Source: a virus
Virus record (IMG/VR): IMGVR_UViG_3300008117_000134
Coordinates: 1-38,605 of that record
Direction: 5' to 3' (one strand)
Length of the DNA stretch: 38,605 nt
The notes under the pieces are model-generated. The model was not told where the DNA came from and did no database searches. It worked only from the letters and a program-made list of their open reading frames with translations. The position numbers and the translations under genes were made by a program. This document shows positions 19,101-24,983 of the stretch, one piece after another; position 1 is the stretch's first letter, and every line of letters begins with the position of its first letter.

Positions 19101-20973
19101 TTGTACCGGCAAACGTACTGGTGGTGTATTTTTCACTGTCTCCGAAACTAACACCAGCCGAATCAAATGCATCGAACAACGGAGCCTGATTTACTGTGGT
19201 CTTTGTTTGACTAGGCACCCAGTCAGTACCGTTGAAGTGAAACATTTTACCGCCATTCTTATTACCTCTACGTACCAATACTCCCTGATCCAATACGCTG
19301 TCACTGTCCTCGGTTTCTACAAGATGTATCTGAGTACTGTTGATGTGCCTGATAAATGTTACTTCATATATTTTGTTGTTTGTTGATCTATCAGTATCAG
19401 CTGTGGCTAATATTCTAGCGCCATCAAATAAGAATTCCCCATCAATGTTGTAACCTGTGCTGCCTTCGATGCGAGATAGTATATCAGTGGTGTAATCGTC
19501 GAGATAATCTACAGTCTGTTTGGCTACTGCACCGTGATTGAATAGTTGCAGATTAGCTGAAAATTCTATAATAGGACGTTTGGCTCTAGTGGCTTCGTCT
19601 GCGGGAAAATCTGTGCCGCGCAAGGCATGAGCAGTTTCTAACACATTTCTGTGAAACCAACGATTGTATCGTGACCAAGGATTTGAGTCTATGCTGTCTC
19701 TAGCTATGGTCACATAGTCTTTGAAAGTGGGATAGGCTGTGGCATCATCGAAAGGTTCAGTATCGAATCCTGCGTTGTCAAACAACACTTCCGGTACTGT
19801 AGCGGTGAGTACTGGCACTATTAGATCAGAAAATTTTGTCAATGTTATTGCTTTTCCAACTCCCTCGACTAACCATGTTTCTGAAGAATATTTTCCTGGG
19901 ACAACGGTACCCTGAAATTCAACAATCATTCCATTAGTAAATGTAATACTGTTGCTACTGACATATTCACTCTTGCCAATGATGTCTTTTTCTACATTTA
20001 TATAGGTATTAGATTCAATATCAGCTATGACGAATCTACCAAAGGCATCGGGGGTGATCAATCCCTGATAATACAATATATCTGGAGCATCATAGGGCAC
20101 AGTGAAAGTCACCGTGCCATTTTCAATACCGTTGTTAATGACTCCTTTGTTGTATTCCAGTGCTGCACCGGATGCTGCTGGTTCGACATATTCCCAATCT
20201 TCGCTATCTAAACTAATAGAACTACCGTCTAATGGGTTAATGTCCCTACGAGCTCTATATAATTTCGAATCTGATACTGCTAGATCTCCTGCACTGTAAC
20301 CATAGCTGGGTTTGAATAGTAAACTTCCCGTGTCATAATTTGTGCGGATATTAAATCCTTCACCTGGCACATTTACTTTGAATTTGTATGACTGTCCTCT
20401 ATACAATGTTAGCGTAGGATTATTAGTGTAAGCATCAGGAGTGAATACAAAACTATTACCAGTTGTACCCAACACTACCCTATACGTACTGCTTACTGTG
20501 GCACTTTGGCCATACACAGCAACACTAGGTGGGCCATTTGGTACCCAATAATATTCTCGATAATTAACAAACTTATCCCAGGCTATGGGCGGATTCCAAG
20601 TATAGTGTTCTTGGCTAGTGATTTTGTCATCGCGGTCATCTGTGTTGCCGAAGAATTTTAACTGATTTTTAAAATCGATATAGTCATAAAAATTTTCAAT
20701 CTTATCATGATTTCGATTTATCACACCTGGTTCTAATTGATATGCACTTCGTAATGTTGCGTCGGTGTCTAGATACAGATCATTACCGTTGTAGGTTTTT
20801 CCAAATCTGCGACCAACATACCCTGTAATTTTATCTAATAATCCCGGCTGCACAAGTGGATCTACCACCCCTGCAAGAAATTTATCGTTGGCTTCAGTCT
20901 GAAAAACTTTGGGCAGAAGTTCTACAGCTTTTCTTATAGGTAACTTGCTGAAAGGAAAAAATTTATCTGACAT
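7195..20973 (-). CDS. Giant modular baseplate-region structural protein (4592 aa)
   Basis: A single open frame of 13.8 kb directly after gp6, where T4 carries genes 7-10. The N-terminus (MSDKFFPFSKLPIRKAVELL) and the following GRRFGKTYNGNDLY region look like the very large structural proteins of marine T4-like phages. Visible modules are: six chitin/carbohydrate-binding (CBM5/12)-like segments near residues 216-263, 1458-1500, 1714-1757, 2208-2249, 2346-2398 and 2479-2533; FG-GAP-type propeller repeats at ~2170, 2291, 2441, 2578, 2636 and 2717; two glycine-rich GxGY..P.V modules at ~3158-3211 and 3514-3579; six YVNG-type beta modules, the last four near the C-terminus; and a VNGERIEYM segment at ~4386-4419. 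No protease or lysozyme motif was recognised. It is probably a baseplate-peripheral scaffold or adhesin, and may replace gp7/gp8/gp10. The function is inferred. Confidence 0.85.
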   Translation of the reverse strand: MSDKFFPFSKLPIRKAVELLPKVFQTEANDKFLAGVVDPLVQPGLLDKITGYVGRRFGKTYNGNDLYLDTDATLRSAYQLEPGVINRNHDKIENFYDYIDFKNQLKFFGNTDDRDDKITSQEHYTWNPPIAWDKFVNYREYYWVPNGPPSVAVYGQSATVSSTYRVVLGTTGNSFVFTPDAYTNNPTLTLYRGQSYKFKVNVPGEGFNIRTNYDTGSLLFKPSYGYSAGDLAVSDSKLYRARRDINPLDGSSISLDSEDWEYVEPAASGAALEYNKGVINNGIENGTVTFTVPYDAPDILYYQGLITPDAFGRFVIADIESNTYINVEKDIIGKSEYVSSNSITFTNGMIVEFQGTVVPGKYSSETWLVEGVGKAITLTKFSDLIVPVLTATVPEVLFDNAGFDTEPFDDATAYPTFKDYVTIARDSIDSNPWSRYNRWFHRNVLETAHALRGTDFPADEATRAKRPIIEFSANLQLFNHGAVAKQTVDYLDDYTTDILSRIEGSTGYNIDGEFLFDGARILATADTDRSTNNKIYEVTFIRHINSTQIHLVETEDSDSVLDQGVLVRRGNKNGGKMFHFNGTDWVPSQTKTTVNQAPLFDAFDSAGVSFGDSEKYTTSTFAGTKIVSYKPGSGRIDTELGFRLSYLNIDNVGDIEFNFDWDTDVAEYTELRIPKNVKISTGYFKFNPNSVFDNGWLLAGTEYIQPIIDSQLVVSDTDTLIFNTIDWSLLSTDPIINVYINGVKYTGSYTRSANTFVFPYTLSAKDTVTLKIITDLEPDQGYYEIPAGLEKNPLNAQLTSFTLGQAVDHVISAVEFDSTLSGTIPGVSNLRDIAGYEKHAKRFLKHSGIAPLAIMMLCDKTHNVVKSIQYAKKAYTDFRNNFASRALEIAYNGSVPNFVDDIIISLTKNKTAASPFADSDMIGAGAYTAITYRVEDIGITTFALSEKFDLNTLSKRAVYVYLNDSQLLNARDYVFNSTFGFVQLTVTLEENDIVEIREYISTATSYVPPTPTSMGLYKKYTPMKFMDDTYQQPRLVIQGHDGSITAAYGDFRDDLILELEYRIYNNIKQEYNPEIFDIDSILGGYYGVGLYTKPQLDNIINQEFLKWIQNTNINYTLNTYFDSENSFTYTYSRMSDPTKTQSLPGYWRGVYKWFYDTDRPHRCPWEMLGFSQEPAWWQTQYGAAPYTRNNLLLWEDLENGHIRQGSRAGRHDRYKRPGLINHIPVDSDGVLISPLDSSLAQDFSLINNRGPFVLGDISPVEYAWRSSSEWPFAVIMAMCLMKPFEFITDNFDRSRTTTNLLGQTVNNATSLFSTLDEIAPDTLSDSHIGLLKYIVAYVKSRGIPQDSILEKINRLDVALSFRMSGFVDQQQQKFLLDSKNPSATTSSIYVPAENYDIIFNVGAPVATVAISGVIFEKTEGGWIATGYDDIHPYFEYHQALVSQRDPVISVGGVSETFLDWTTDKNYNNGTIVRYSNDFYRALRTHNSGDSFDTTVWQKLSDIPKVGAVEAQRRRTFNTLSVKRISYGTLFTTVQQVVDFLLGYESYLKNLGFRFDRYDPENQVSQDWLSSAKEFMFWTKHNWEKGSLIAISPVAQKVDVVVPVGVADNILDGFYDYQVLKGDGKPLEPRFLNVNRSFQNITVETTNTTDGIFFLKLNYVLKEHVTVFDDRTVFNDIIYDKTTGYRQGRIKAQGFRTVDWDGDYTSPGFIFDNVNIQIWQPFTDYRLGDIVSYKSYNWTSLINQLGTEIFNDAFWTKLDSTPQKQLLPNFDYKIKQFGDYFETSSEGVNQSQRALARHTIGYQQRDYLNNLAEDPVSQFQLYQGFIREKGSANAITKIFGKLSRSGSDSLTLNEEWAFLVGRIGGIDQVREIEIQIEKNKLQLNPQLFLLQSSQTTTVTDQNYRITANDFTISPTPYTTNITPTSFETEPTSTAGYVYEDQYEHVLATQAALTTLNIATVRENDHIWITFNKDSWTVLRANQSDMLFVTGLERLDDTLVVLTFNRPHAFLVETYVGFRNIINLQGFFKIVSVTNTTISIEVDADIRDPELDESTIVNPIILTNSRFDDYQILNRGTSALLLNSSRLFIDNNGDDRWEVIEKQKQYTANAITDYATTSPVNAGKKVIYDTVNKQLIVSIPGSGIVTVYAESSEGLVLKQIVSPPTGFFSTALGSFGNAMSLSPDGKMLIIGADEASGVASAFRGPWGTDQLYQPDEIVIYGGRLYRAKNANTVVGDGSSELAVNTDDWELATIIPALESGVTTGLYQQGMIAIYTYANGRFSNTTTFVSPRPADNEKFGSEITVSVTGRSYYMAVSATGAYNNTGRVYLFKFDGTAWRHLENPMYKGVYDFQESYKAGEIVWQAAQDPITEAVRGNLWMNLEDSTSDGSTITIESQGWLKVSDISTNCSLPTTLSVEDDGSTLEFAITGLLNDTQMAELVKQGDKFGSSMAMNRDGSILVIGAPEADGQYFTNYRGLWRGDVEYVEGEVVRFKDPTAPGDSYQYYRLGDAFLGPDSTYRSYNEDPSNSANWQVVGDSTTQSSGKVFVYARTAGDVYELKQMINAASISSFSDIDSGLVISTGDQFGFAMDMDLTGNTLVVSSPKSDINYQDQGSVYVLELDNATTEYRVKQRLESFETYPNEYFGFGVSVSPDAAKIAVGAKNASNNIPITFDILQDTTFDLRSTRFSTAQGFTGGVYIFDKKDQIFFITEKLQEVFSPDEAFGSSVDCVGSYVAVGSPYYRLPVLHDVGVVAFEGPYIGNARLFKKDSEQSSWNILSSQQPVIDIRKIRSIELYDNVQNIKIQDLDYVDAAKGKILNSAEQEIKFKTPYDPAVYTIGNDRVITDPAIAWYEFNVGKLWWNTAAAKWIYAEQGDAAFRTGNWNQQVEGSDIGVYEWVQSVLLPNEWAAVADTNEGLSVGISGQPLYPNNDAYSVKQTFNPITGQVQETMYFYWVENKAVVPANMPGRTRSAAEVAGIIANPVGTGTAFMALIAADKFVLYNLKSVMSSDTALINIKYRNDLESQRPIHSEYQLLTESVADSVPTAQLENKWIDSLVGTDLQGNRIPDTKLPAKQKYGLSFRPRQSMFVDRLTALKLAITNINNVLTTQPFSDLIDFTNLNTKDTVPVDILNLYDVEVDTEIDLQTVGTVRTKQAVLQANLVDGELDTIDIVEPGFGYRVVPTVEIVGDGTGAKVSVVLDNQGRIVTATVQSRGKRYRTLSINVRNFSVLVINDSTIDNFWSIYAWDDVRKVFFRSQSQAYDTTKYWNTVDWYLTGYDKDSQISLEILSVFQEQQYQISLGALIRVKEYGAGGWAIFEKINDIGATFSDRFKLVARENGTIQFKTSLYDTTITGIGFDNTQSFDNTTYDISNSIELRNILQAVKNDIFRTDYAVEWNKLFFSSVRYVLSEQQYVDWVFKTSFLNATHSVGSFEQKLNYKNDNLESYQQYIDEVKPFRTTVREYVSRYDTPDPYQSAIADFDLSPNYSVPDGKVVPITFERTELTQYPWKWWTDNNGYGVTDILLYNSGTTYTTVPRVIIEGNGSGATAQAYISNGRVSGIRILTAGSGYTQRPTVTLVGGNSNDGTQAKATAVLGDTKVRTFDLTVKFDRVSKTGDYQSYTQNQTFTATGTTAVFELGYAPTRDKTKITILKNNQLVLSSEYTLNLYYSFADSYLLLRGKIIFNIAPLSGDFIVVNYEKNIELLSAVNRIDRFYNPVSGMIGKELNQLMTGIDFGGVQIQGTTFDVTGGWDALPWFTDNWDSVETNSDYYVVCDGSTNTVTLPYTPAVGQEINIYIKPAGETLTRRIDDPAYSDQVDSSTSVNPNAEMPTFIGNGVNRVIEIGNYISTQDGDTLIFRPIESDGSVTITDDNLLDTKLSGGTLSAIDSVYVTAKGTTAEEIAITGGGFTEPDHVPAPEENVPGQVMDSVSIKVFQSTPTGSAALQSKIIKGNGIITNFDIGQRVIENKSVIVYVNKVKKHLGTDYVLDLLQNTVEFNTAPISDSVIEIISIGIGGIGILSSDLFVADGATNLFLTDANYEDTALIFVTVDGEFVDVGFKNSTGIIDVPGKTLVEFGDIPPAYAVIKIISLEASPDVDSSGVAVVQVNTQTVYFEGSTRSFDLEGFTELSRGSAPNSMLVEVGGQYLRGADTISVEYNGTNNTFILGQDPLEVSGAILPSNIRVYVNNQLKTFITDYIYNGATKELTVSPAVLTAGDDIKIENNRRAEYSIVESNLVIDPSVEMITTNETDNVEINVTWFSEYASLDMISDEIVGGKVQYQLPRAPISASYVWVYKNGIRLTQDQDYYVSIPRNVVYLGTDSTFSDQIKIVLFSSDIYRSPSAFEIHKDMLNVYHYNRFARGEVYLTSALNYFDTTITVTDSSQLTDPIVSRNVPGVISVNGERIEYMSKIGNVLSQLRRGSQGTAIAETYAEGTVVVDVGYEEILPYNETQNRTDFVSDGSSLLIGPLDIVPVQGTRNVWYRDTIPSTYGACDQLEVFAGGRRLRKDPIDIWVEDNGSYSPSADETLEAEFAVDGITAYIRLTEPIVAGTRITIIKRTGRIWYDRGETTASSGTTLLENSTAIARFIAEKTTSLPR

Positions 20974-21003
20974 AGTTAATAGATCTTATATAAATGCTTG
21001 AAC

Positions 21004-24000
21004 TTAATACCCATAGCTACCGCTGCTACCGCTGCTACCACCGCTGCTGCTACCACTACTAGTGCTGGTGCTGCCATTTGTGCTGCTTCTAGCTCCTGTG
21101 TTGGTTATCACCCTAGCAGAATCAACACCGATTTCAGCTGCTGTGATAGCTGTGACTATTTCAACATCAGCCACCGTTGCTCCACTGATTAGGATTTCGT
21201 CTGGTCTGCTCTGAATCTCAAACAGGCTGCCGAATGATTGACTGCTTTGTTTAGGACATATAACTATATTACTAATGTCTGGAGCTGTAGAATTTAAAAT
21301 ATAAGTAGTCAGTTCGCTCATGTAGAATCTGTCTCCAAAGTCCCAGTTACTAATGTCAAAAAATACATTCATCGCTGTGATAACTCGAACTTTTAAATCA
21401 TTGTCGTTGATGGATTGTCCGGGATTCTTAACCACTTTAAATGTGGCCTGTAGTTTAGGATCTGCTTTTGAACCAAACAGTACTTTGTATTTCACTGTGT
21501 GATAAATGATTTCATCACTGATAGATTTAATGGCCGATAAACTAGCACCAAACGTAGTTCTTAGGCTGTCTGTGCTAGGTGGTTCCGGAGCAGTCGCAGA
21601 GCCACCTGCAAGATAAATCCTATATGATTCATCATAGGATCTGGTCAATAAAAATATGTCAATTATGTTACTAGAGCTGGGATCTATTCTGCGATCCACG
21701 CTGGCGTTATGGATGTACTGAAATTTAAGATTTCTTCGTCCAATATTGGCTCGATATGATCTATCGAGATCAAATGTATTGGTGCTTCGATTCACTGCTT
21801 TTACAGCATCTTCATCAATGGTATAAAAATAAATTAGTTGTCCATCAGGATAGGTTGTTACATCAGTGAAATCGACCGAAGATTCTTTTTCTCTAATGAG
21901 AATTAGATCGTTTGAATTATCTACCAACTGATAAATGGTGGTGCCATACTGATCAACGGTTTCTTTGAAGAACAAATAATTCAATGCGGTATCTGCTCCA
22001 ACTATCTGCTCAAATGCATCCGGATTATCTATGACGCCGTCATCATCACTGTCTTTAAAACTTAATTTTATTTCAGTAGTGCTTTCATATCCGTCCTCAA
22101 ATTTAATAGTGTCACTAATTTCAAATGCAATATCCTGCCGTAATGCTGTAATAAAGCCACTGTCAGTGTTTATTCCAAGAACATTGATCTGATCTTTGAC
22201 CACAGCACCTAATTGGTCGTTATAACGTTTTTCATTAGTATCAAAATAAAATCGGTTCTGTGTAACACTGCCAAACACATAACTTAGGCGTTTGATTCTT
22301 ACATTATATCTGTCTGCTTCTTTGACAAAGGCCACAAGCCATGAACTATCTGCATTGGTGTTAGTGACATCTCCTGATTTTCCTAAAGTGAAATCACTGA
22401 CTAAATTAATGTTCGTAGCTGTGACGATTTTCCAGGTAGATAAGACTGAGTCATATCTCAATCCAAAGTTTAAATTCTGCGCACACTGATTTACTATTTC
22501 TGTTTCTAGTGCAGTATTTAGATCGTTTATAAATCGAGGAACTATGCGGTTAGCTACAGCACCTGTGGGAATCACATCGCTGAATGTAATTGCTCCTAGA
22601 CCGCTGGTTAACACACCTCGACCTGCATTTGTTCCGTCGCCTACCACAGACACCACCTTGGTCCATTTAAAGGTAGTAGCGCCAGGATGGTCTGGTGGTC
22701 CTGCCATCAATGTGCCGTTAGGCATAAAATGGAAACCTGTGGGGGCTGTGAATTTAATCAATGCTCCACTGAGCAGATATTTCAAACTGGAGGTGCTGTA
22801 TATGCCCACTTTTAACAGAGAATTATCTACCACATTCTTGAAATAACCTGTGGGGGTAGATGTGGTAACGCTCTGCCACACTGTGTTAGTATCTGTGAAT
22901 AGGATCCTATCAAATTTTGTAAAATAAAAATTATACACATCAGGATCTGTGAATTTTGGTTCTATGCTTTGTCGAATAAAATTAATAACATCAATCCTGC
23001 TGTCGAATTTAAATCCCAGTGTTTCTTCACTTTCTTGTTTGTAGATATATCCGTCGTCACAGAACACATTGATGCTGGAATATTTTCCGCTGGCATCTAT
23101 GATATCGAAGTTTCTACTGATACCACTAGATGTTCTATTGATTGATTTTATCTTGACTATGTTTTGACTGCTGCTCAATGGTGCGAGATTATAATCCTCA
23201 GCCGTGATCATACGATTCTGTGTGTAATAGACCGCAGGAGCATTGGTCCTTACTGAATCTATGCTTTCGGTGGCTGCTGAATTGGCCACTGTGGATTGTA
23301 GAGCTAGTCCTACTGTCAGCGTGTGCTCTACACCTGATTTATTGAAATAACTGATACCAATGTTTATACCTCTCAGTTCATTAGGACTGATGGTATATGA
23401 TAACCCGTTACTGGTTCTATAAAATACCCTAAAGGATCCCTGTGGTAAATTACCATAGACTCCATCGGCGAACACCAGATCGACTGTGTCATTTTCTTTG
23501 GTATTGACTGCATATATGTTTCTTATATCTTGTTCTACACTGTTGTAGGCTATGTTGTTGCCCACTAATGTTGATACCTTGGTCCATTCTTCTAACTGTG
23601 CGCCTGCGCTGTTTAATGAAAACAACCAAATATCGTCGTTGTTGATGTCGGCAGCATCAATGGCTATTTTTTCATTAGGTGTCGGAACTCCTATGCCAAA
23701 ATCAGCTAGAGCTAATGTGCCTTGTTTAAACATCAGGAAAAATCCTGTGTTAGGACTACCAGGACCTGTGCCGTCGTTTCTATAAACAAATCCCAGTTGG
23801 TTACCAGGAACCGGAGGTTCTTCATAGATGTTTTCACTGTTTTTAAATGCTGTAGAAACTAATTCAAACAGCATGCCTCTGGCTGCCACAGTTTTACTGA
23901 AACTGTAGATGGGCACATCTGTGCTGGTGGTTCTAAATCTATACTGTTCTGTGGGTATGCCTTGGATAGTAGCTGATCCTTGGCTGCGACCAAATTCTGT

Positions 24001-24501
24001 GTTATCTGCCATGGCAGAATTTAGCACCAGAATGAATTGCTCAAGCCAATCGGTGTTGGTTGGATCGTTCCAACTTACGATTTGTTGTGCGAGGTTTCGG
24101 CCATTGCTGTCAATGATGTCCTCGGTGGTGGCCACACTGGTAAATTTCAATAGACCCGAGGCAGCTTGATTTCTCTTGGCATTGTAGCTCAACATGCGAG
24201 CTATACGCAACACGCTTTCTTTGGTTTCGGCCAGTTCGATAAAATTTTCTCTGCTGGCGAGGTCTATGCGGAAGGCTAGACTCTGTCCGAGAAATGCCAC
24301 TGCATCTATCAATGCTAGATATTCAGATGATTCGATGTAGTCGTTGAAATCTTCGGGATAATTTTCCCGCAGATAAGTGATAATAACCCTGCGCAGATTT
24401 TCAAAGTCGTAGCTTTTAAAGTCGGCATTTCTAAATGTCTGATAGATTCTAGTCCAGTCTTGGTTTAGAATTAGATTATTTTGTCTGCTGGTAGTGGTCA
24501 T
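21004..24501 (-). CDS. 6: Baseplate wedge subunit gp6-like (1165 aa)
   Basis: The N-terminal ~130 residues match the gp6 wedge family: DWTRIYQTFRNADFKSYDFE, LRENYPEDFNDY, EYLALIDAVAFLGQSLAFRI, RENFIELAETKESVLRIARM and LSYNAKRNQAASG. gp6 forms the continuous ring that joins baseplate wedges and is related to baseplate J proteins. The protein is almost twice the length of T4 gp6 (660 aa), so large extra beta-rich segments are present. The last ~30 residues are a Ser/Gly/Thr low-complexity tail (STSSGSSSGGSSG). It follows gp25 as in related marine phages. A CATAAATA late-promoter match lies at 24520-24527, and AGGGA precedes the ATG by about 7 nt. Confidence 0.9.
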   Translation of the reverse strand: MTTTSRQNNLILNQDWTRIYQTFRNADFKSYDFENLRRVIITYLRENYPEDFNDYIESSEYLALIDAVAFLGQSLAFRIDLASRENFIELAETKESVLRIARMLSYNAKRNQAASGLLKFTSVATTEDIIDSNGRNLAQQIVSWNDPTNTDWLEQFILVLNSAMADNTEFGRSQGSATIQGIPTEQYRFRTTSTDVPIYSFSKTVAARGMLFELVSTAFKNSENIYEEPPVPGNQLGFVYRNDGTGPGSPNTGFFLMFKQGTLALADFGIGVPTPNEKIAIDAADINNDDIWLFSLNSAGAQLEEWTKVSTLVGNNIAYNSVEQDIRNIYAVNTKENDTVDLVFADGVYGNLPQGSFRVFYRTSNGLSYTISPNELRGINIGISYFNKSGVEHTLTVGLALQSTVANSAATESIDSVRTNAPAVYYTQNRMITAEDYNLAPLSSSQNIVKIKSINRTSSGISRNFDIIDASGKYSSINVFCDDGYIYKQESEETLGFKFDSRIDVINFIRQSIEPKFTDPDVYNFYFTKFDRILFTDTNTVWQSVTTSTPTGYFKNVVDNSLLKVGIYSTSSLKYLLSGALIKFTAPTGFHFMPNGTLMAGPPDHPGATTFKWTKVVSVVGDGTNAGRGVLTSGLGAITFSDVIPTGAVANRIVPRFINDLNTALETEIVNQCAQNLNFGLRYDSVLSTWKIVTATNINLVSDFTLGKSGDVTNTNADSSWLVAFVKEADRYNVRIKRLSYVFGSVTQNRFYFDTNEKRYNDQLGAVVKDQINVLGINTDSGFITALRQDIAFEISDTIKFEDGYESTTEIKLSFKDSDDDGVIDNPDAFEQIVGADTALNYLFFKETVDQYGTTIYQLVDNSNDLILIREKESSVDFTDVTTYPDGQLIYFYTIDEDAVKAVNRSTNTFDLDRSYRANIGRRNLKFQYIHNASVDRRIDPSSSNIIDIFLLTRSYDESYRIYLAGGSATAPEPPSTDSLRTTFGASLSAIKSISDEIIYHTVKYKVLFGSKADPKLQATFKVVKNPGQSINDNDLKVRVITAMNVFFDISNWDFGDRFYMSELTTYILNSTAPDISNIVICPKQSSQSFGSLFEIQSRPDEILISGATVADVEIVTAITAAEIGVDSARVITNTGARSSTNGSTSTSSGSSSGGSSGSSGSYGY

Positions 24502-24519
24502 TTCAAGTCCCTATGCCAA

Positions 24520-24527
24520 TATTTATG
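24520..24527 (-). promoter_or_regulatory. Candidate internal late promoter CATAAATA before gp6
   Basis: A minus-strand NATAAATA match in the 42-nt gap between gp25 and gp6. The expected transcription start would fall about 12 nt before the gp6 ATG, just ahead of AGGGA. It may boost gp6 and the giant gene relative to the upstream hub genes. Confidence 0.5.
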
Positions 24528-24543
24528 TTATAAAATAAACTGG

Positions 24544-24981
24544 TCATATTATCATATTATTGGTTTTATCAAAATCAAAGGTCATTCTTTCATTGACATT
24601 AAACGGAATATAAACTATGTCAGCCTGTATGCGTATGCCCTGATCTGTGCTGTCCACTGTGACTGAATTCACTGAAATTCTTGGATCATAATTTATTATG
24701 GCTTCTACGTCTTTGGCAATAATCTGTTTGACATCTTCCGTGAAATTTTCAAACAACATGTCCCAGATCACTGTGCCAAAATCTGGGTTTTCTAGTTTCT
24801 CTCCCTTACGGATATAGAAATGATTAATTAGGTCCTGCTTGACTAGATCAATATCATAGAGTCTATAGTTTTTTGAGTTCTGTTGGCTGCTGAAGCCTTT
24901 GTACAAGAACACACCTTGGCTTTCTGTTGTAACCGCTGTGGTGTTAGCCACAGATTTTTGATTATATAATTGATTTGCCAT
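24544..24981 (-). CDS. 25: Baseplate wedge subunit gp25-like (145 aa)
   Basis: GPW/gp25 family. Residues ~40-75 read YRLYDIDLVKQDLINHFYIR followed by KGEKLENPDFGTVIWDMLFE. The block continues with NFTEDVKQIIAKDVEAIINY and then DPRI, corresponding to the conserved E/D-P-R segment of gp25 proteins. The length is close to T4 gp25 (132 aa). gp25 sits in the wedge core, contacts gp6 and gp53, and helps start sheath assembly. It begins 2 nt after the gp5 stop and ends about 40 nt before gp6, giving the order gp5-gp25-gp6. Confidence 0.93.
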   Translation of the reverse strand: MANQLYNQKSVANTTAVTTESQGVFLYKGFSSQQNSKNYRLYDIDLVKQDLINHFYIRKGEKLENPDFGTVIWDMLFENFTEDVKQIIAKDVEAIINYDPRISVNSVTVDSTDQGIRIQADIVYIPFNVNERMTFDFDKTNNMII

Positions 24982-24983
24982 GA

